From Desulfovibrio sp. A2 (GTDB lineage Bacteria; Desulfobacterota; Desulfovibrionia; Desulfovibrionales; Desulfovibrionaceae): a stretch of DNA of 64,000 nucleotides. The number at the start of each line of letters is the position of its first letter. Position 1 is the first letter of the stretch. The notes beneath the pieces were generated by a model. That model was not told the DNA's origin. It was given only the letters and a program-made list of their open reading frames with translations, and did not search any database. The translations under genes were made by a program, and so were the position numbers. Location: contig NZ_AGFG01000065.1 in NCBI RefSeq assembly GCF_000226255.1, forward strand, positions 7,503 to 71,502. Direction: 5' to 3'. This document shows, piece after piece, positions 43,817 to 52,304 of this stretch.

Positions 43817-44935
43817 ATGGCATCCTCCAACGGATCAGACCGCTTCCGCCGTTCCCGTCCGGTGCGCTCCGGCGGCGCTTCCGCCCAAGCGGGGCGCGGC
43901 GTGGCGGCCACCGGCCTTTCGGCCGGGCCGGAACAGGTGGCGGCGGCCCTGCGCCGCAGGCCCACGCTGCCGCCGTGCTGGCGCGACCTGACCGTGCCCG
44001 CCCCCCCCGCAATGAACGAGGCGTTGCCCGCGCCGTTGCCCCCGCTTCCCCCGTGCACCACCCAGCGCCTGCCGCGCTGGCGGCTGGTGCTGGAGGCCCG
44101 CAACATACCGTACATGGCCGTGCGCCGGGGAGACCGGCAGCACCTGTTCGTGCCCGCGCTGCATGAACGGCTGGCCCGCCTGGAACTGCTGGACGCCGAG
44201 GGCGAGGACGCCGCCGCTCGCGCCCGTCCGCCCGCGCTGCCGCCCGCCCCCTTGCGGGCCAACGCGCACCTGACCCTGTTGGGCCTGCTGCTGTTGGCCC
44301 TGTGGCACGGGGTGCGCATGGGCTGGTGGTGGGACCTGAACCTGCCACTGCCCGACCTGGACCCCGACGTGTGGCGCGACGCGGGCGCTCTGGATGTCTA
44401 TTACACCGTGGCGCGCGGGCAGTGGTACCGCGTGGTCACGGCGCTGACCCTGCACGCCGACAGTCCGCACCTGTTCGGCAACATGCTGTTCGGCAGTTTC
44501 TTTCTGGTTCCCCTGTGTCGCCGCGTGGGCATCGGGCCGGGCTGGCTGCTCACCATCCTGGCGGGCGCAGGCGGCAACGTGCTGAACGCGCTGGCGCGCC
44601 CGGCCTCGCACGTCAGCCTGGGCTTTTCCACGGCGCTGTTCGGCGCGGTGGGCGTGCTGTCCGGGCTGCTGGCCGTGGAAGGCGGCTGGAGCGGTTGGCG
44701 GCGCATGGTGGTTCCCCTGGCCGCCGGGCTGGCCATTTTGGGCATGCTGGGCAGCGAAGGGGAACGCACCGACCTTGGCGCGCACCTGTTCGGCCTGGTG
44801 GCGGGCATCGTGGTGGGCATGGCGGCGCAGTGGCTGCGGGAACGCTGCGGCCCGCCGCCGCGCTGGGTGGAATGGCTGGCGGGCGCGGCCTGTGCTGCGC
44901 TGCTGGCGGGCAGTTGGGCGGTGGCCCTGCGGTAG
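43817..44935 (+). CDS. rhomboid-family intramembrane serine protease
   Basis: 372 residues. A soluble N-terminal part (1-150) precedes six to seven membrane segments. The rhomboid sites are visible: H213, H218 and N222 (HADSPHLFGN), S271 in GFSTALFG, where Thr replaces the usual Gly after the serine, and H323 (GAHLFG). The Ser-His pair is therefore present and activity is likely, with the GxST variant to note. It begins 35 bases after fxsA on the same strand. The N-terminal domain is not a family I recognise. Confidence 0.85.
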   Translation: MASSNGSDRFRRSRPVRSGGASAQAGRGVAATGLSAGPEQVAAALRRRPTLPPCWRDLTVPAPPAMNEALPAPLPPLPPCTTQRLPRWRLVLEARNIPYMAVRRGDRQHLFVPALHERLARLELLDAEGEDAAARARPPALPPAPLRANAHLTLLGLLLLALWHGVRMGWWWDLNLPLPDLDPDVWRDAGALDVYYTVARGQWYRVVTALTLHADSPHLFGNMLFGSFFLVPLCRRVGIGPGWLLTILAGAGGNVLNALARPASHVSLGFSTALFGAVGVLSGLLAVEGGWSGWRRMVVPLAAGLAILGMLGSEGERTDLGAHLFGLVAGIVVGMAAQWLRERCGPPPRWVEWLAGAACAALLAGSWAVALR

Positions 44936-45009
44936 CGTGCCCACCCTGTCGGGGGGAGGGGGGGCGTCGGAATGTTTTTTTGCCGGAACGGTCTGGCCTG
45001 CAACGCAAA

Positions 45010-45037
45010 ACGGCCGTGGAGTTGCCTCCACGGCCGT
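45010..45037. terminator. bidirectional terminator between the rhomboid and ArnT-like genes
   Basis: A perfect 12-bp stem, ACGGCCGTGGAG with its complement and a TTGC loop. It is flanked by AAAA on the left (45007-45010) and GTTTCTT on the right, so T runs follow in both directions between converging genes. Confidence 0.8.
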
Positions 45038-45063
45038 CGTGTTTCTTGTCGCGCGGGTTCCGG

Positions 45064-47283
45064 CTACTGGGCCTGCGCCGTTGCCGGGGCAGGCGTTGCC
45101 GGGGTGTCCGTGGCCCCCACGCCGGGCGGCGGCGGGGGCGGGGTGGGCACCGGCAGGGGCTGGGGCGCGGCCGGGACGTTGTCCTGCGGCTGCGGGCCGG
45201 GCAGGGGCACGGCCGGGGCCGCGGGCTGTTCGCCTGGCTGCTGCGGCTGGGGAGTTGCGGGCGTGGCCGGGGCAGGGACCGCGCCGTTCCCGGCGTCGCC
45301 AGGGGCGGGTTGCGGCAGGGCCGGGGCGTCCGGCGCGGGGGCCTGATCGCCGGAAACGCCGGGCGCGGGCGTTGCCGCGTCCCCAGGCGTTGCGGGCTGG
45401 ACGGGCTGGACGGATTGGACGGGTTGGACGGGGCCGGAGCGCTCCGCCAGCACGTATTCGCGGTCCACGATCCACTGGCGGTGCACCTCGCGCAGGTCGG
45501 CGGGCTTGTCGGCCCACTCCGCGAAACGGTCGGCGCGCATGGCCACCACCAGTTGCGGGAACACGGCCACGGCGGCGCGCAGCGATTCCTCGTCGGACAG
45601 TTCCTCGATGTTCGAGCCCGCGTAGTAGGTGTACGTGCCGGAGTACACCTTGTAGCTCACCGGGTGGTAGCCCTTGCGGATGTACTCGCCCATCAGTTCG
45701 CCCTGGGCGCGCGGGCTCATGACCGGGTCCAGCGAGGGCGCGGTGAACAGGGCGGCGGGCACGATGAGCGCGGTGACGAAGGCGGCCAGGGTCAGCAGGC
45801 CGCCTTCCGGGCGGCTGCGGTCCACGGCCTTCCACAGCAGCACGGCGAAGACCACGGTGACGCCCGCCAGGATGGGCGCGCCGCGCGCGATGTCGAGCAT
45901 GGCGAGCACCTGCGGCTGAAAGCGCACGCGCACCATGTCCGGCGCCCACTGCCACAGCGATGCGGCCCCGAGGCCCAAGGCAACCGCCAGCAGCAGGAAC
46001 GCCGTCAGGCCGAAGTACATGCGGCTGCCGAAGCCGTTCAGCCGCAGCAGGGCGCGGGCGGTAACCACGGCCAGCAGCGGGAACAGCGGCAGCAGGTAGA
46101 TGACGATCTTGATGCTGACCACGGTCAGCAGGGCGAACGAGGTCAGCAGCGCCAGCCAGATGTAGGCCATGCCGTCGCCTTCGCCCTTGCGGGTGGCCAG
46201 CACGGCGCGCAGGGAGGCGGGGGTGAAGGCCCGGCCCCACGGCAGGAACAGCAGCACCGGGGTGAACGGCAGCCACGCGGCGGGCAGGGTGGCCAGGTAG
46301 TGCCACCACGGCTGCTCGTGGTGCCACGCGGCGGTGGCGCGATCGACGATCTGGTGGCGCAGGATGTTGCGGATGAGATCCGCGTAGCCCTCGAACCATA
46401 CCGCGCCCACCCAGGCCAGCAGGGTGGCCAGCATGATGCCGCCGCCGATGGCCACGTCCATGCGGTTCAGGCGGCGGGGCATGCCCCGCCACAGCCCGTA
46501 GGCCAGGCCCGCCAGCAGCGGGAAAGCCAAGCCGAAGGGGCCCTTGATCAGCGTGGCCACGGCGGCCAGGGCGAAGGCCGGAAGTATCCAGCGGAAGGCC
46601 AGGGGCAGGCGCAGCCCCCGGTACATGCACACGTGGGCCAGGGTGATGACCGCCGCGAACAGCAGGTCCATGCGGGCGTAGTGCGTCACGCCCAGGAAGT
46701 AGAAGCCGCACAGCAGCACCAGGCCCGCCGCGAACGATTCGCGCTTGTCGCACCCGGCCACCAGGCGGGCCAGGGCGTAGGTGGCCCACAGCGCCAGCAG
46801 GCCGGAAACGGCGGCTCCCAACTGGAAGACCATGGGGCCGTCCACGCCGGGGATGGCGTCCAGCAGGCCAAGGAACCAGAAATATACGGGTGGCTTGTCC
46901 GGGTAGGGGGTGCCGTTCAGGTGCGGCACCAGCCATTGCCCGGTGGCCAGCATGGTTTCGTAGACGTTGCCGTGGCGGATTTCGTCCGAGAACCACAGCG
47001 CCCGCGCGTCCAGGGTGAAGGCCGTCTGCGCCGCGTAGATGAGCGTGAGCGGCAGCAGGGGGAACAGGGCCAGCAGGTCGTACAGCCGGGACAGGATGCC
47101 CCTGGCGCGGGGCGGCGGACAGGACCCGGCGGGCTTGTCATCGGTCTTTCCGGGGCCGCTCGGGGCAGGACCGTCCTTCGCGGGACCGTTTTGGGCGCTG
47201 CCGGAAGCGGCGGTGCCGCCGGGCGGGGTTTGGGGGGCGACCTTGGATTCGGAGGCGGCGGTTTCGGGCTTCGGCTCGGTCAT
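45064..47283 (-). CDS. ArnT/PMT-family lipid-linked glycosyltransferase with a proline-rich tail
   Basis: 739 residues. A hydrophilic N-terminus (1-65) precedes about eleven to twelve membrane segments and a C-terminal soluble part. Acidic SDE in the first periplasmic loop (WFSDEIRHGNVYETMLATGQ) and DKPPVYFWFLG are typical of the ArnT/GT83 group, which moves sugars from polyprenyl phosphate to lipid A or proteins. The last 130 residues are a low-complexity Pro/Ala/Gln tail, including the repeat VQPVQSVQPVQP. The ATG overlaps the PAP2 gene stop in ATGA, so the two are translated together. Confidence 0.88.
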   Translation of the reverse strand: MTEPKPETAASESKVAPQTPPGGTAASGSAQNGPAKDGPAPSGPGKTDDKPAGSCPPPRARGILSRLYDLLALFPLLPLTLIYAAQTAFTLDARALWFSDEIRHGNVYETMLATGQWLVPHLNGTPYPDKPPVYFWFLGLLDAIPGVDGPMVFQLGAAVSGLLALWATYALARLVAGCDKRESFAAGLVLLCGFYFLGVTHYARMDLLFAAVITLAHVCMYRGLRLPLAFRWILPAFALAAVATLIKGPFGLAFPLLAGLAYGLWRGMPRRLNRMDVAIGGGIMLATLLAWVGAVWFEGYADLIRNILRHQIVDRATAAWHHEQPWWHYLATLPAAWLPFTPVLLFLPWGRAFTPASLRAVLATRKGEGDGMAYIWLALLTSFALLTVVSIKIVIYLLPLFPLLAVVTARALLRLNGFGSRMYFGLTAFLLLAVALGLGAASLWQWAPDMVRVRFQPQVLAMLDIARGAPILAGVTVVFAVLLWKAVDRSRPEGGLLTLAAFVTALIVPAALFTAPSLDPVMSPRAQGELMGEYIRKGYHPVSYKVYSGTYTYYAGSNIEELSDEESLRAAVAVFPQLVVAMRADRFAEWADKPADLREVHRQWIVDREYVLAERSGPVQPVQSVQPVQPATPGDAATPAPGVSGDQAPAPDAPALPQPAPGDAGNGAVPAPATPATPQPQQPGEQPAAPAVPLPGPQPQDNVPAAPQPLPVPTPPPPPPGVGATDTPATPAPATAQAQ

Positions 47284-47897
47284 GGGGTGGCGGTCCTGTG
47301 GGTGATGCGGTGTATGACGAAGGCGGCAAGGCTGCCCAGCAGGAGCCCGGCCAGTACGTCGCTGGCGTGGTGCTGCCCCAGCAGCACCCGCGAATAGCCC
47401 ACGGCGGCCACGAAACAGCCGAGGGCCAGGGAGGCGGCCGCGCGCTGCCAGCGCATGGCCAGCGGCGCGCACGCGCCGACGATTTCCGTGGTGTGGCCGG
47501 AAGGCAGCGAATTGTGCGGCCCGTCGAACGAAAACGGCATCCACGGGCCCGCCACGCCGGGCCGGGTGCGCCCGGCGGCGATCTTGACCACCCGCACGAG
47601 CAGGAACGAAATCAGCAGCTGCACCGCCACGTAGACCATGACGAAACGCACGGTGCGCGGGTCGTGGTTGCGGCGGGCGCGCCACACGAGCGCCGCGTAG
47701 ACCACGTACATGGCCGGGTTGCCCCAGTCGGTCAGCACTCGCACGGCCACGGTCGCGTCGGGGTGGGCATGCCGCCACGCGCGCCAGAACGCCGTCACCT
47801 CGTCCCCGCTGCCCAGGCACAGGGTGGAAACCGCAAGCAGCGCCAGCAGCGGCAGTGCGCACAGCACATGGTGCGAAAGAGGGTACGGCTGACGCAT
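47280..47897 (-). CDS. PAP2-family membrane phosphatase
   Basis: 205 residues; ATG preceded by AAGG. Phosphatase motifs: K105-x6-R112-P113 (KIAAGRTRP), PSGH (132-135) and SR-x5-H-x3-D (S169, R170, H176, D180). Several membrane segments. Relatives dephosphorylate undecaprenyl pyrophosphate, phosphatidate or lipid A. Coupling to an ArnT-like transferase (4-base overlap) points to lipid carrier recycling or lipid A modification. That is inference. Confidence 0.9.
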   Translation of the reverse strand: MRQPYPLSHHVLCALPLLALLAVSTLCLGSGDEVTAFWRAWRHAHPDATVAVRVLTDWGNPAMYVVYAALVWRARRNHDPRTVRFVMVYVAVQLLISFLLVRVVKIAAGRTRPGVAGPWMPFSFDGPHNSLPSGHTTEIVGACAPLAMRWQRAAASLALGCFVAAVGYSRVLLGQHHASDVLAGLLLGSLAAFVIHRITHRTATP

Positions 47898-48078
47898 TGC
47901 CGCCTTATAGGGTGAAACCGGAGTGAAGGGAAGGGCGCGTGCGCGCCGCGCAGGGCGTTGGCCGGGCATTTCTTTGGCCCGGCGTGCCGACGCCCCATTT
48001 TCGTGCGGCGCGCGCCGCGAACGGCAAGCGGGGAAACGCCGTTGCGCCTGCAACGTGCCATTCCCCCCTTACCTGGCC

Positions 48079-48118
48079 TGATCTGACGTGACCTGACCTG
48101 ACGTGACGTGACCTGACG
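48079..48118. repeat. eight 5-bp tandem repeats (TGACS)
   Basis: TGATC TGACG TGACC TGACC TGACG TGACG TGACC TGACG in a row, between divergent PAP2 and MATE genes (359-bp gap 47898-48256, no gene). A slip-prone microsatellite upstream of the MATE promoter. Confidence 0.75.
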
Positions 48119-48183
48119 TGGCATGGCGGTGCTGGGCGCGGCCATCTTTTTCGCCGCGTACCGTGTCTCGCGGCCAGGGTGCC

Positions 48184-48212
48184 TTGACGTCACTTTTTCG
48201 CTAGGCTATTCG
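48184..48212 (+). promoter_or_regulatory. sigma-70-like promoter of the MATE gene
   Basis: TTGACG (48184-48189), 17 bases, TATTCG (48207-48212), about 45 bases before the ATG. The -35 is good, the -10 weak. Confidence 0.4.
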
Positions 48213-48256
48213 TTACAGCTTTTCCGCAACACGGACTGTACGTCACGGAGGATGGA

Positions 48257-49738
48257 ATGTTGTCGAAGATGGTGGCAGGCATCACCGGGCGCTGGAACGC
48301 GCCGGGCGGGTACCGCGAGGTGCTCGGCGTCAGCCTGCCGCTGGTGGCCAGCATGGCCTCCACCACGGTCATGGAGTTCACCGACCGGCTGTTCCTGAGC
48401 CATTACTCGGTGGAGGCCATCGCGGCGGCCACCCCGGCTGCCGTGGTGCATTTGCTGTTTCTGCTCACCTGCATGGGCATCACCGGGTATTCCGGGGTGT
48501 TCATTGCCCAGTACATCGGTTCCGGCGCGCCACGCCGGGTTGGCGCGGCCCTGTGGCAGGGCCTGTACATGGCGCTGGCCTTCGGTGCGGGCATGGGCCT
48601 CTTGTGGTACGCCGCACCCGCCATTTTCGCCTTTGCCGGGCATTCGTCGGGGGTGCAGGCGGGCGAGGTGGCCTATTTCCGCATGCTCACGGCGGGTTCG
48701 GTGCTGCCGCTGGTCAACAGTTGCCTGGCCGGGTTCTTTACCGGGCAGGGCCGCACCCGCCCGGTGCTGGTCGCCAACCTGGCCGCCATGGCGGTGAACA
48801 TTCCGCTGGACTACGCCCTGATATACGGTGTCTGGGGCTTGCCGGAGATGGGCATTGCCGGGGCGGGGCTGGCCACGGCTACCGGGTGGGGCGTGGGCAC
48901 GTTGCTGTTCGTGCGGATGGTGTTCACCGCCCGCAACGAACGGTGTTACCGGGTGTGGAGCGGGCGCGGGTTCGAACCGGAACTGTTCCGGCGCATGGCC
49001 CGCTACGGCCTGCCCAGTGGCATCAACGGCTTTGCCGAACTGTTCTCGGTGACGTGGTTCGTGTTCCTGGTGGGTGAACTGGGTGAAACCGCGCTGGCCG
49101 CCACCAACATTACCTTTTCCATCAATATGGTGGCCTTCCTGCCCATGATAGGCATGAACATAGCCGTGGGCAGCATGGTGGGGCAGGCCATGGGGCGGGG
49201 CAGCCCCGCCGATGCCGAACGGGTCACGTCCAGCACCCTGCATATGGCCATGGCCTGGATGTTCGCGCTTTCCCTGCTGTTTTTCTATGCGCCAGGCCCG
49301 CTGTACGGGCTGTTTCTGGACGGCAGCGCCCACGATGCGGCCATGGCCGCGCAACAGGCAGAAATCCGCGACCTTGGCGTGGTGCTGCTGCGCTTCGTGT
49401 GCGTGTACTGCCTGCTGGACGGGGTGACCATTGTCTACACCGGCGCGCTGAAGGGCGCGGGCGACACGTGGTTCGTCATGTGGAACATGCTGTTGGGCTG
49501 CCTGATCGGCCTGGTGCTGCCCACGCTGGCCCTGCGCGCCTCGGGCCTGATGACCCTGAACTCGCTGTGGGCGGCGTTCACCGCGTTCATCCTGTTGCTG
49601 GCCGTAATATCGTGGCTGCGTTTTCGGCGCGGCGCGTGGAAGCGGCTGCGGCTGGTGGAGACGGCCCACCCCCTGCCAGCGCCGGAAGGCGCACGGGGGG
49701 CTACGCACGGGCAAGGACCGGGCTGCGGCGGGGAATAG
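48257..49738 (+). CDS. MATE-family multidrug/cation antiporter
   Basis: 493 residues; ATG preceded by GGAGG. Twelve hydrophobic segments in two halves. MATE landmarks: SLPLVASMASTTVMEFTDRL, NIPLDYALIYG, GLPSGINGFAELFSVTWF and the closing GALKGAGDTWFVM. It probably exports cationic compounds using a Na+ or H+ gradient; the substrate is unknown. The last 25 residues are hydrophilic. A terminator follows. Confidence 0.9.
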   Translation: MLSKMVAGITGRWNAPGGYREVLGVSLPLVASMASTTVMEFTDRLFLSHYSVEAIAAATPAAVVHLLFLLTCMGITGYSGVFIAQYIGSGAPRRVGAALWQGLYMALAFGAGMGLLWYAAPAIFAFAGHSSGVQAGEVAYFRMLTAGSVLPLVNSCLAGFFTGQGRTRPVLVANLAAMAVNIPLDYALIYGVWGLPEMGIAGAGLATATGWGVGTLLFVRMVFTARNERCYRVWSGRGFEPELFRRMARYGLPSGINGFAELFSVTWFVFLVGELGETALAATNITFSINMVAFLPMIGMNIAVGSMVGQAMGRGSPADAERVTSSTLHMAMAWMFALSLLFFYAPGPLYGLFLDGSAHDAAMAAQQAEIRDLGVVLLRFVCVYCLLDGVTIVYTGALKGAGDTWFVMWNMLLGCLIGLVLPTLALRASGLMTLNSLWAAFTAFILLLAVISWLRFRRGAWKRLRLVETAHPLPAPEGARGATHGQGPGCGGE

Positions 49739-49790
49739 CCCCCCCGCCCCCCGACCATTCCCGTGGGGCTGGCCAGCGGAAAGAAAACGG

Positions 49791-49830
49791 AAAGGGCCGC
49801 GCGGCGATTGCCGGGCGGCCCTTTGCTTTT
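49791..49830 (+). terminator. terminator of the MATE gene
   Basis: AAAGGGCCGC (49791-49800) pairs with GCGGCCCTTT (49815-49824), followed by GCTTTT. About 50 bases after the stop and between converging genes. Confidence 0.75.
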
Positions 49831-49842
49831 GGGTGGGTAGCT

Positions 49843-50145
49843 TCAGTCTGCGCGCAGCTTTGCCTGTACCGAGGCCACCTTGCCCGCCATGCGGCCGGAG
49901 GGGCCCTTGCGCAGGTCCACCTTCAGGGTCATGTACACCCGGTCGCAATCCTCTTCCAGCGCGGCCAGGCAGCGGTCGGCCACCTGCATGACCTCTGCCC
50001 GCTCCCCTTCCACCGTGGTGCCCATGGGGCCAAGCTGGTACGGCAGGCCGCTTTCCTGGATGACGGCCAGCACGCGCGCCACCCACGGGCTGACGCTGCC
50101 CCCCTTGTCCATGGGAAAGACGGCGATTTCGGCAAGAACGCTCAT
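49843..50145 (-). CDS. MTH1187/YkoF-type thiamine-binding protein
   Basis: 100 residues; ATG preceded by CGGAGG. MSVLAEIAVFPMDKGGSVSP and GLPYQLGPMGTTVEGE are typical of the DUF77/MTH1187 family, small ferredoxin-fold proteins that form tetramers and in related YkoF bind thiamine. No thiamine genes or TPP riboswitch are visible nearby. A single-gene unit, separated from the DUF115 gene by its terminator. Confidence 0.88.
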   Translation of the reverse strand: MSVLAEIAVFPMDKGGSVSPWVARVLAVIQESGLPYQLGPMGTTVEGERAEVMQVADRCLAALEEDCDRVYMTLKVDLRKGPSGRMAGKVASVQAKLRAD

Positions 50146-50234
50146 GGTGCCTCCGTGCGGTTGTGTCCGATGCCGCATGATGCACCCGAACGGCTTGCTA
50201 CGCCACCCCCGGCATGCGGGGGGGGACGGCCACC

Positions 50235-50262
50235 AGCACGCCGCACGCCGCACGCCGCACGC
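50235..50262. repeat. four 7-bp tandem repeats (GCACGCC)
   Basis: GCACGCC four times, directly beside the terminator of the DUF115 gene, in the leader region of the MTH1187-type gene's neighbour spacer. Confidence 0.7.
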
Positions 50263-50299
50263 CAAAGAAAACGGGGGCCGTCCTTGCGGATGGTCCCCG
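50262..50299 (-). terminator. terminator of the DUF115 gene
   Basis: On the minus strand a 13-bp stem with two G-T pairs (50287-50299 with 50270-50282, loop GCAA) is followed by TTTTCTTTGG. It lies 31 bases past the DUF115 stop. Confidence 0.8.
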
Positions 50300-50330
50300 T
50301 CGCCGTTCGCGGAAAGCGTTTGCGGGTTGG

Positions 50331-52112
50331 CTAAGCGGCCTGCTTGTCCGGGGCCGAGGCCATCACCTCGTCGATGCGCCGGATCTTGTCCAGCACCCGC
50401 CGGGCGATCTGCCGGAATTCCGACATCTGCGGCAGGCTGTACCGGTCGCGACCGTGCACCAGCCCGGAAACGTCCATGATCTCGTTGTACAGGTAGGGCG
50501 TGCAGATGGGGTCCTGGCGCAGGAAGAAGTGCACCCGGCCGATCATCTCCACGATTTCCGCCGCGTGGCGTTCCGGCTTGCGGAACAGCGTTTCCAGCCG
50601 CTTCTGGGCGTTGCGCAGCGAGGTGCGCCAGTGCGGCAGACGCGGGGCGAACAGGGGCTGCGCGCAGGGGGTCATGGCTTCGTCCAGCCGCTGGCGGAAC
50701 GAAGAAAGGGGGTCGGAAAGGCCGGTCAGGCAGTCCGGGCCGTCGGGGCCGGACGCTTCCGGCAGCTCGCGGGAAAGTTCGTCCGGCGCGATTTCTCGCG
50801 CGCCCCGGATCAGCGCGCCGCCGCCGTACAGGTTCACCACGTCCAGATTCAGGGTGCGGATGTCCTGCTCCATGTCGCGCAGGGCGGTGGCGTAGGGCAG
50901 GGTGGACCGCACCGGGCCGTCGCGCCCCGGCAGTTCCAGCGTGCCCACGGTGACGGCTGCGGCGTGGTGCCCGGCGGCGTGCGAGGCCTCGCCCCGCCAG
51001 CCGAAGTCCTGCCCGGCCAGCACGATGCGCCCCGCGTCCAGCCAGTGCAGCAGGCGCAGCAGGGCCACGCTGACGTTGCCCGCCGCGTCCAGCACCAGGT
51101 CGTCTTTGCCCGCGATGAAGGTGGCCATGCCGCCCACGGTCCACAGCGGCAGGGTGGGGCCGGGGTAGCGGCGCACCACGTCGGGCTGGACCTTTGTGGA
51201 ATAGATGAGCGGCACGTGGCGGGCCCATTCCGGGTCCAGCCGGTCGTATACGCGGGCAATGCCGTCGCTGTAGTCGATGCACAGGGCGATATCCGGCCGG
51301 ATGCCCACGGCCTGCATGGCGGGCAGGGTTTGCAGGGCCGAGGTGACCAGAGCCCGGCCACGCAGCGCGGCCACGGCCGGGGCCGATGCCGCCAGCGAGG
51401 GGCCCGCGCCCGCGATGACGGCGGGCAGGCCGTTCAGCGCGCCGCGCAGCGATTTCATGTCGCCGTCGGCCAGGGCACGCCGGAAATTGGAAAGTTCGTT
51501 GCCCACCATCACGTCCTGCGCCCGGCGCAGGGTGGCCAGTTCCACCGAGAGGGCGTCGAGCTGTTCGCGGCAGATGCGCGTCCAGTAGGCGTAGGCGGGG
51601 CCGATCTGCTGGCTGGCAAGGTCCGCCTGAAGCAGGATGCGCCCGAACAGGAACTGCTTGTCGCACCCGCGTACGGCGGCCACCAGCGCATCGAACTGCG
51701 GCGCCACGAAGGTCAGCCTGCCGGATTCGATGAACGGCCGGTAGTCCGTCATGCCGATGCACAGGGTGAGCATGGCCGGGTCGGGCTCCACCACTAGCAG
51801 CCGGTGGCGCGGCGGGGTGTTTTCCAGCATGTGGTTGATGCCGTAGCCCAGGTTGGCCCCCACGATGATGGTGGCCGATCGCTCCGCCTGTTCGGTGGGC
51901 GGCCATGACCGGTATGCGAACAGCGGTGGAAAGGCGTCAAACAACCGACGACCGTCTTCCAGCTCGATGTCCAGCATGTTCCAGCGGTTCAGGCGCAGGC
52001 GGGCGGCCAGCGTTTCGGGCGCGGGAGCGTTTTCGGCAAGCCATGCGGCCACTTTGGGCTGCGCGGCGGCCAATGCCTTCGTGTTTTCGGCGAGGAACTG
52101 GGTGTGGTTCAT
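50331..52112 (-). CDS. DUF115 motility-associated (Maf-type) glycosyltransferase-like protein
   Basis: 593 residues from MNHTQFLAENTKAL. Upstream in-frame codons exist, but none has a ribosome site and the start is uncertain by a few codons. The core has ATIIVGANLGYGINHMLEN, VVEPDPAMLTLCI and then the DUF115 heart AVIAGAGPSLAASAPAVAALRGRALV, ... SALQTLPAMQAVGIRPDIALCIDYS and GGMATFIAGK. Relatives (Maf, MptE-like) add nonulosonic acids to flagellin, so flagellar glycosylation is plausible. No flagellin or sialic-acid genes are in the window. Confidence 0.85.
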   Translation of the reverse strand: MNHTQFLAENTKALAAAQPKVAAWLAENAPAPETLAARLRLNRWNMLDIELEDGRRLFDAFPPLFAYRSWPPTEQAERSATIIVGANLGYGINHMLENTPPRHRLLVVEPDPAMLTLCIGMTDYRPFIESGRLTFVAPQFDALVAAVRGCDKQFLFGRILLQADLASQQIGPAYAYWTRICREQLDALSVELATLRRAQDVMVGNELSNFRRALADGDMKSLRGALNGLPAVIAGAGPSLAASAPAVAALRGRALVTSALQTLPAMQAVGIRPDIALCIDYSDGIARVYDRLDPEWARHVPLIYSTKVQPDVVRRYPGPTLPLWTVGGMATFIAGKDDLVLDAAGNVSVALLRLLHWLDAGRIVLAGQDFGWRGEASHAAGHHAAAVTVGTLELPGRDGPVRSTLPYATALRDMEQDIRTLNLDVVNLYGGGALIRGAREIAPDELSRELPEASGPDGPDCLTGLSDPLSSFRQRLDEAMTPCAQPLFAPRLPHWRTSLRNAQKRLETLFRKPERHAAEIVEMIGRVHFFLRQDPICTPYLYNEIMDVSGLVHGRDRYSLPQMSEFRQIARRVLDKIRRIDEVMASAPDKQAA

Positions 52113-52304
52113 GTCGCAATGCATGCATGATGCATGCCGAAAAAGTGCGGGAATATGGTGGTGGCGGGTGCGGGTACGGGCGCGGCGGACGAGGCCCGGC
52201 GCATGGGCCGGAATATTGGGCCGCCCCTTCGGCGCGCTGGCGCGGAAGGGGCGGCGGAAGCGGAAACGCATGCGGGCGGCGGCCCGCATGCGGCACTGGT
52301 GCGT

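Noticed and set aside
48079..48118. Direct repeats considered as a CRISPR array
   Set aside because: Units are 5 bp with no spacers and no cas genes; a microsatellite explains them.
48965..48985. GGGTTCGAACC as a tRNA T-arm
   Set aside because: It lies inside the MATE coding sequence and no acceptor or anticodon arm can be folded around it.
50146..50330. TPP riboswitch for the thiamine-binding-type gene
   Set aside because: No CUGAGA or ACCUGA-type blocks are present; the spacer holds a tandem repeat and the DUF115 terminator.
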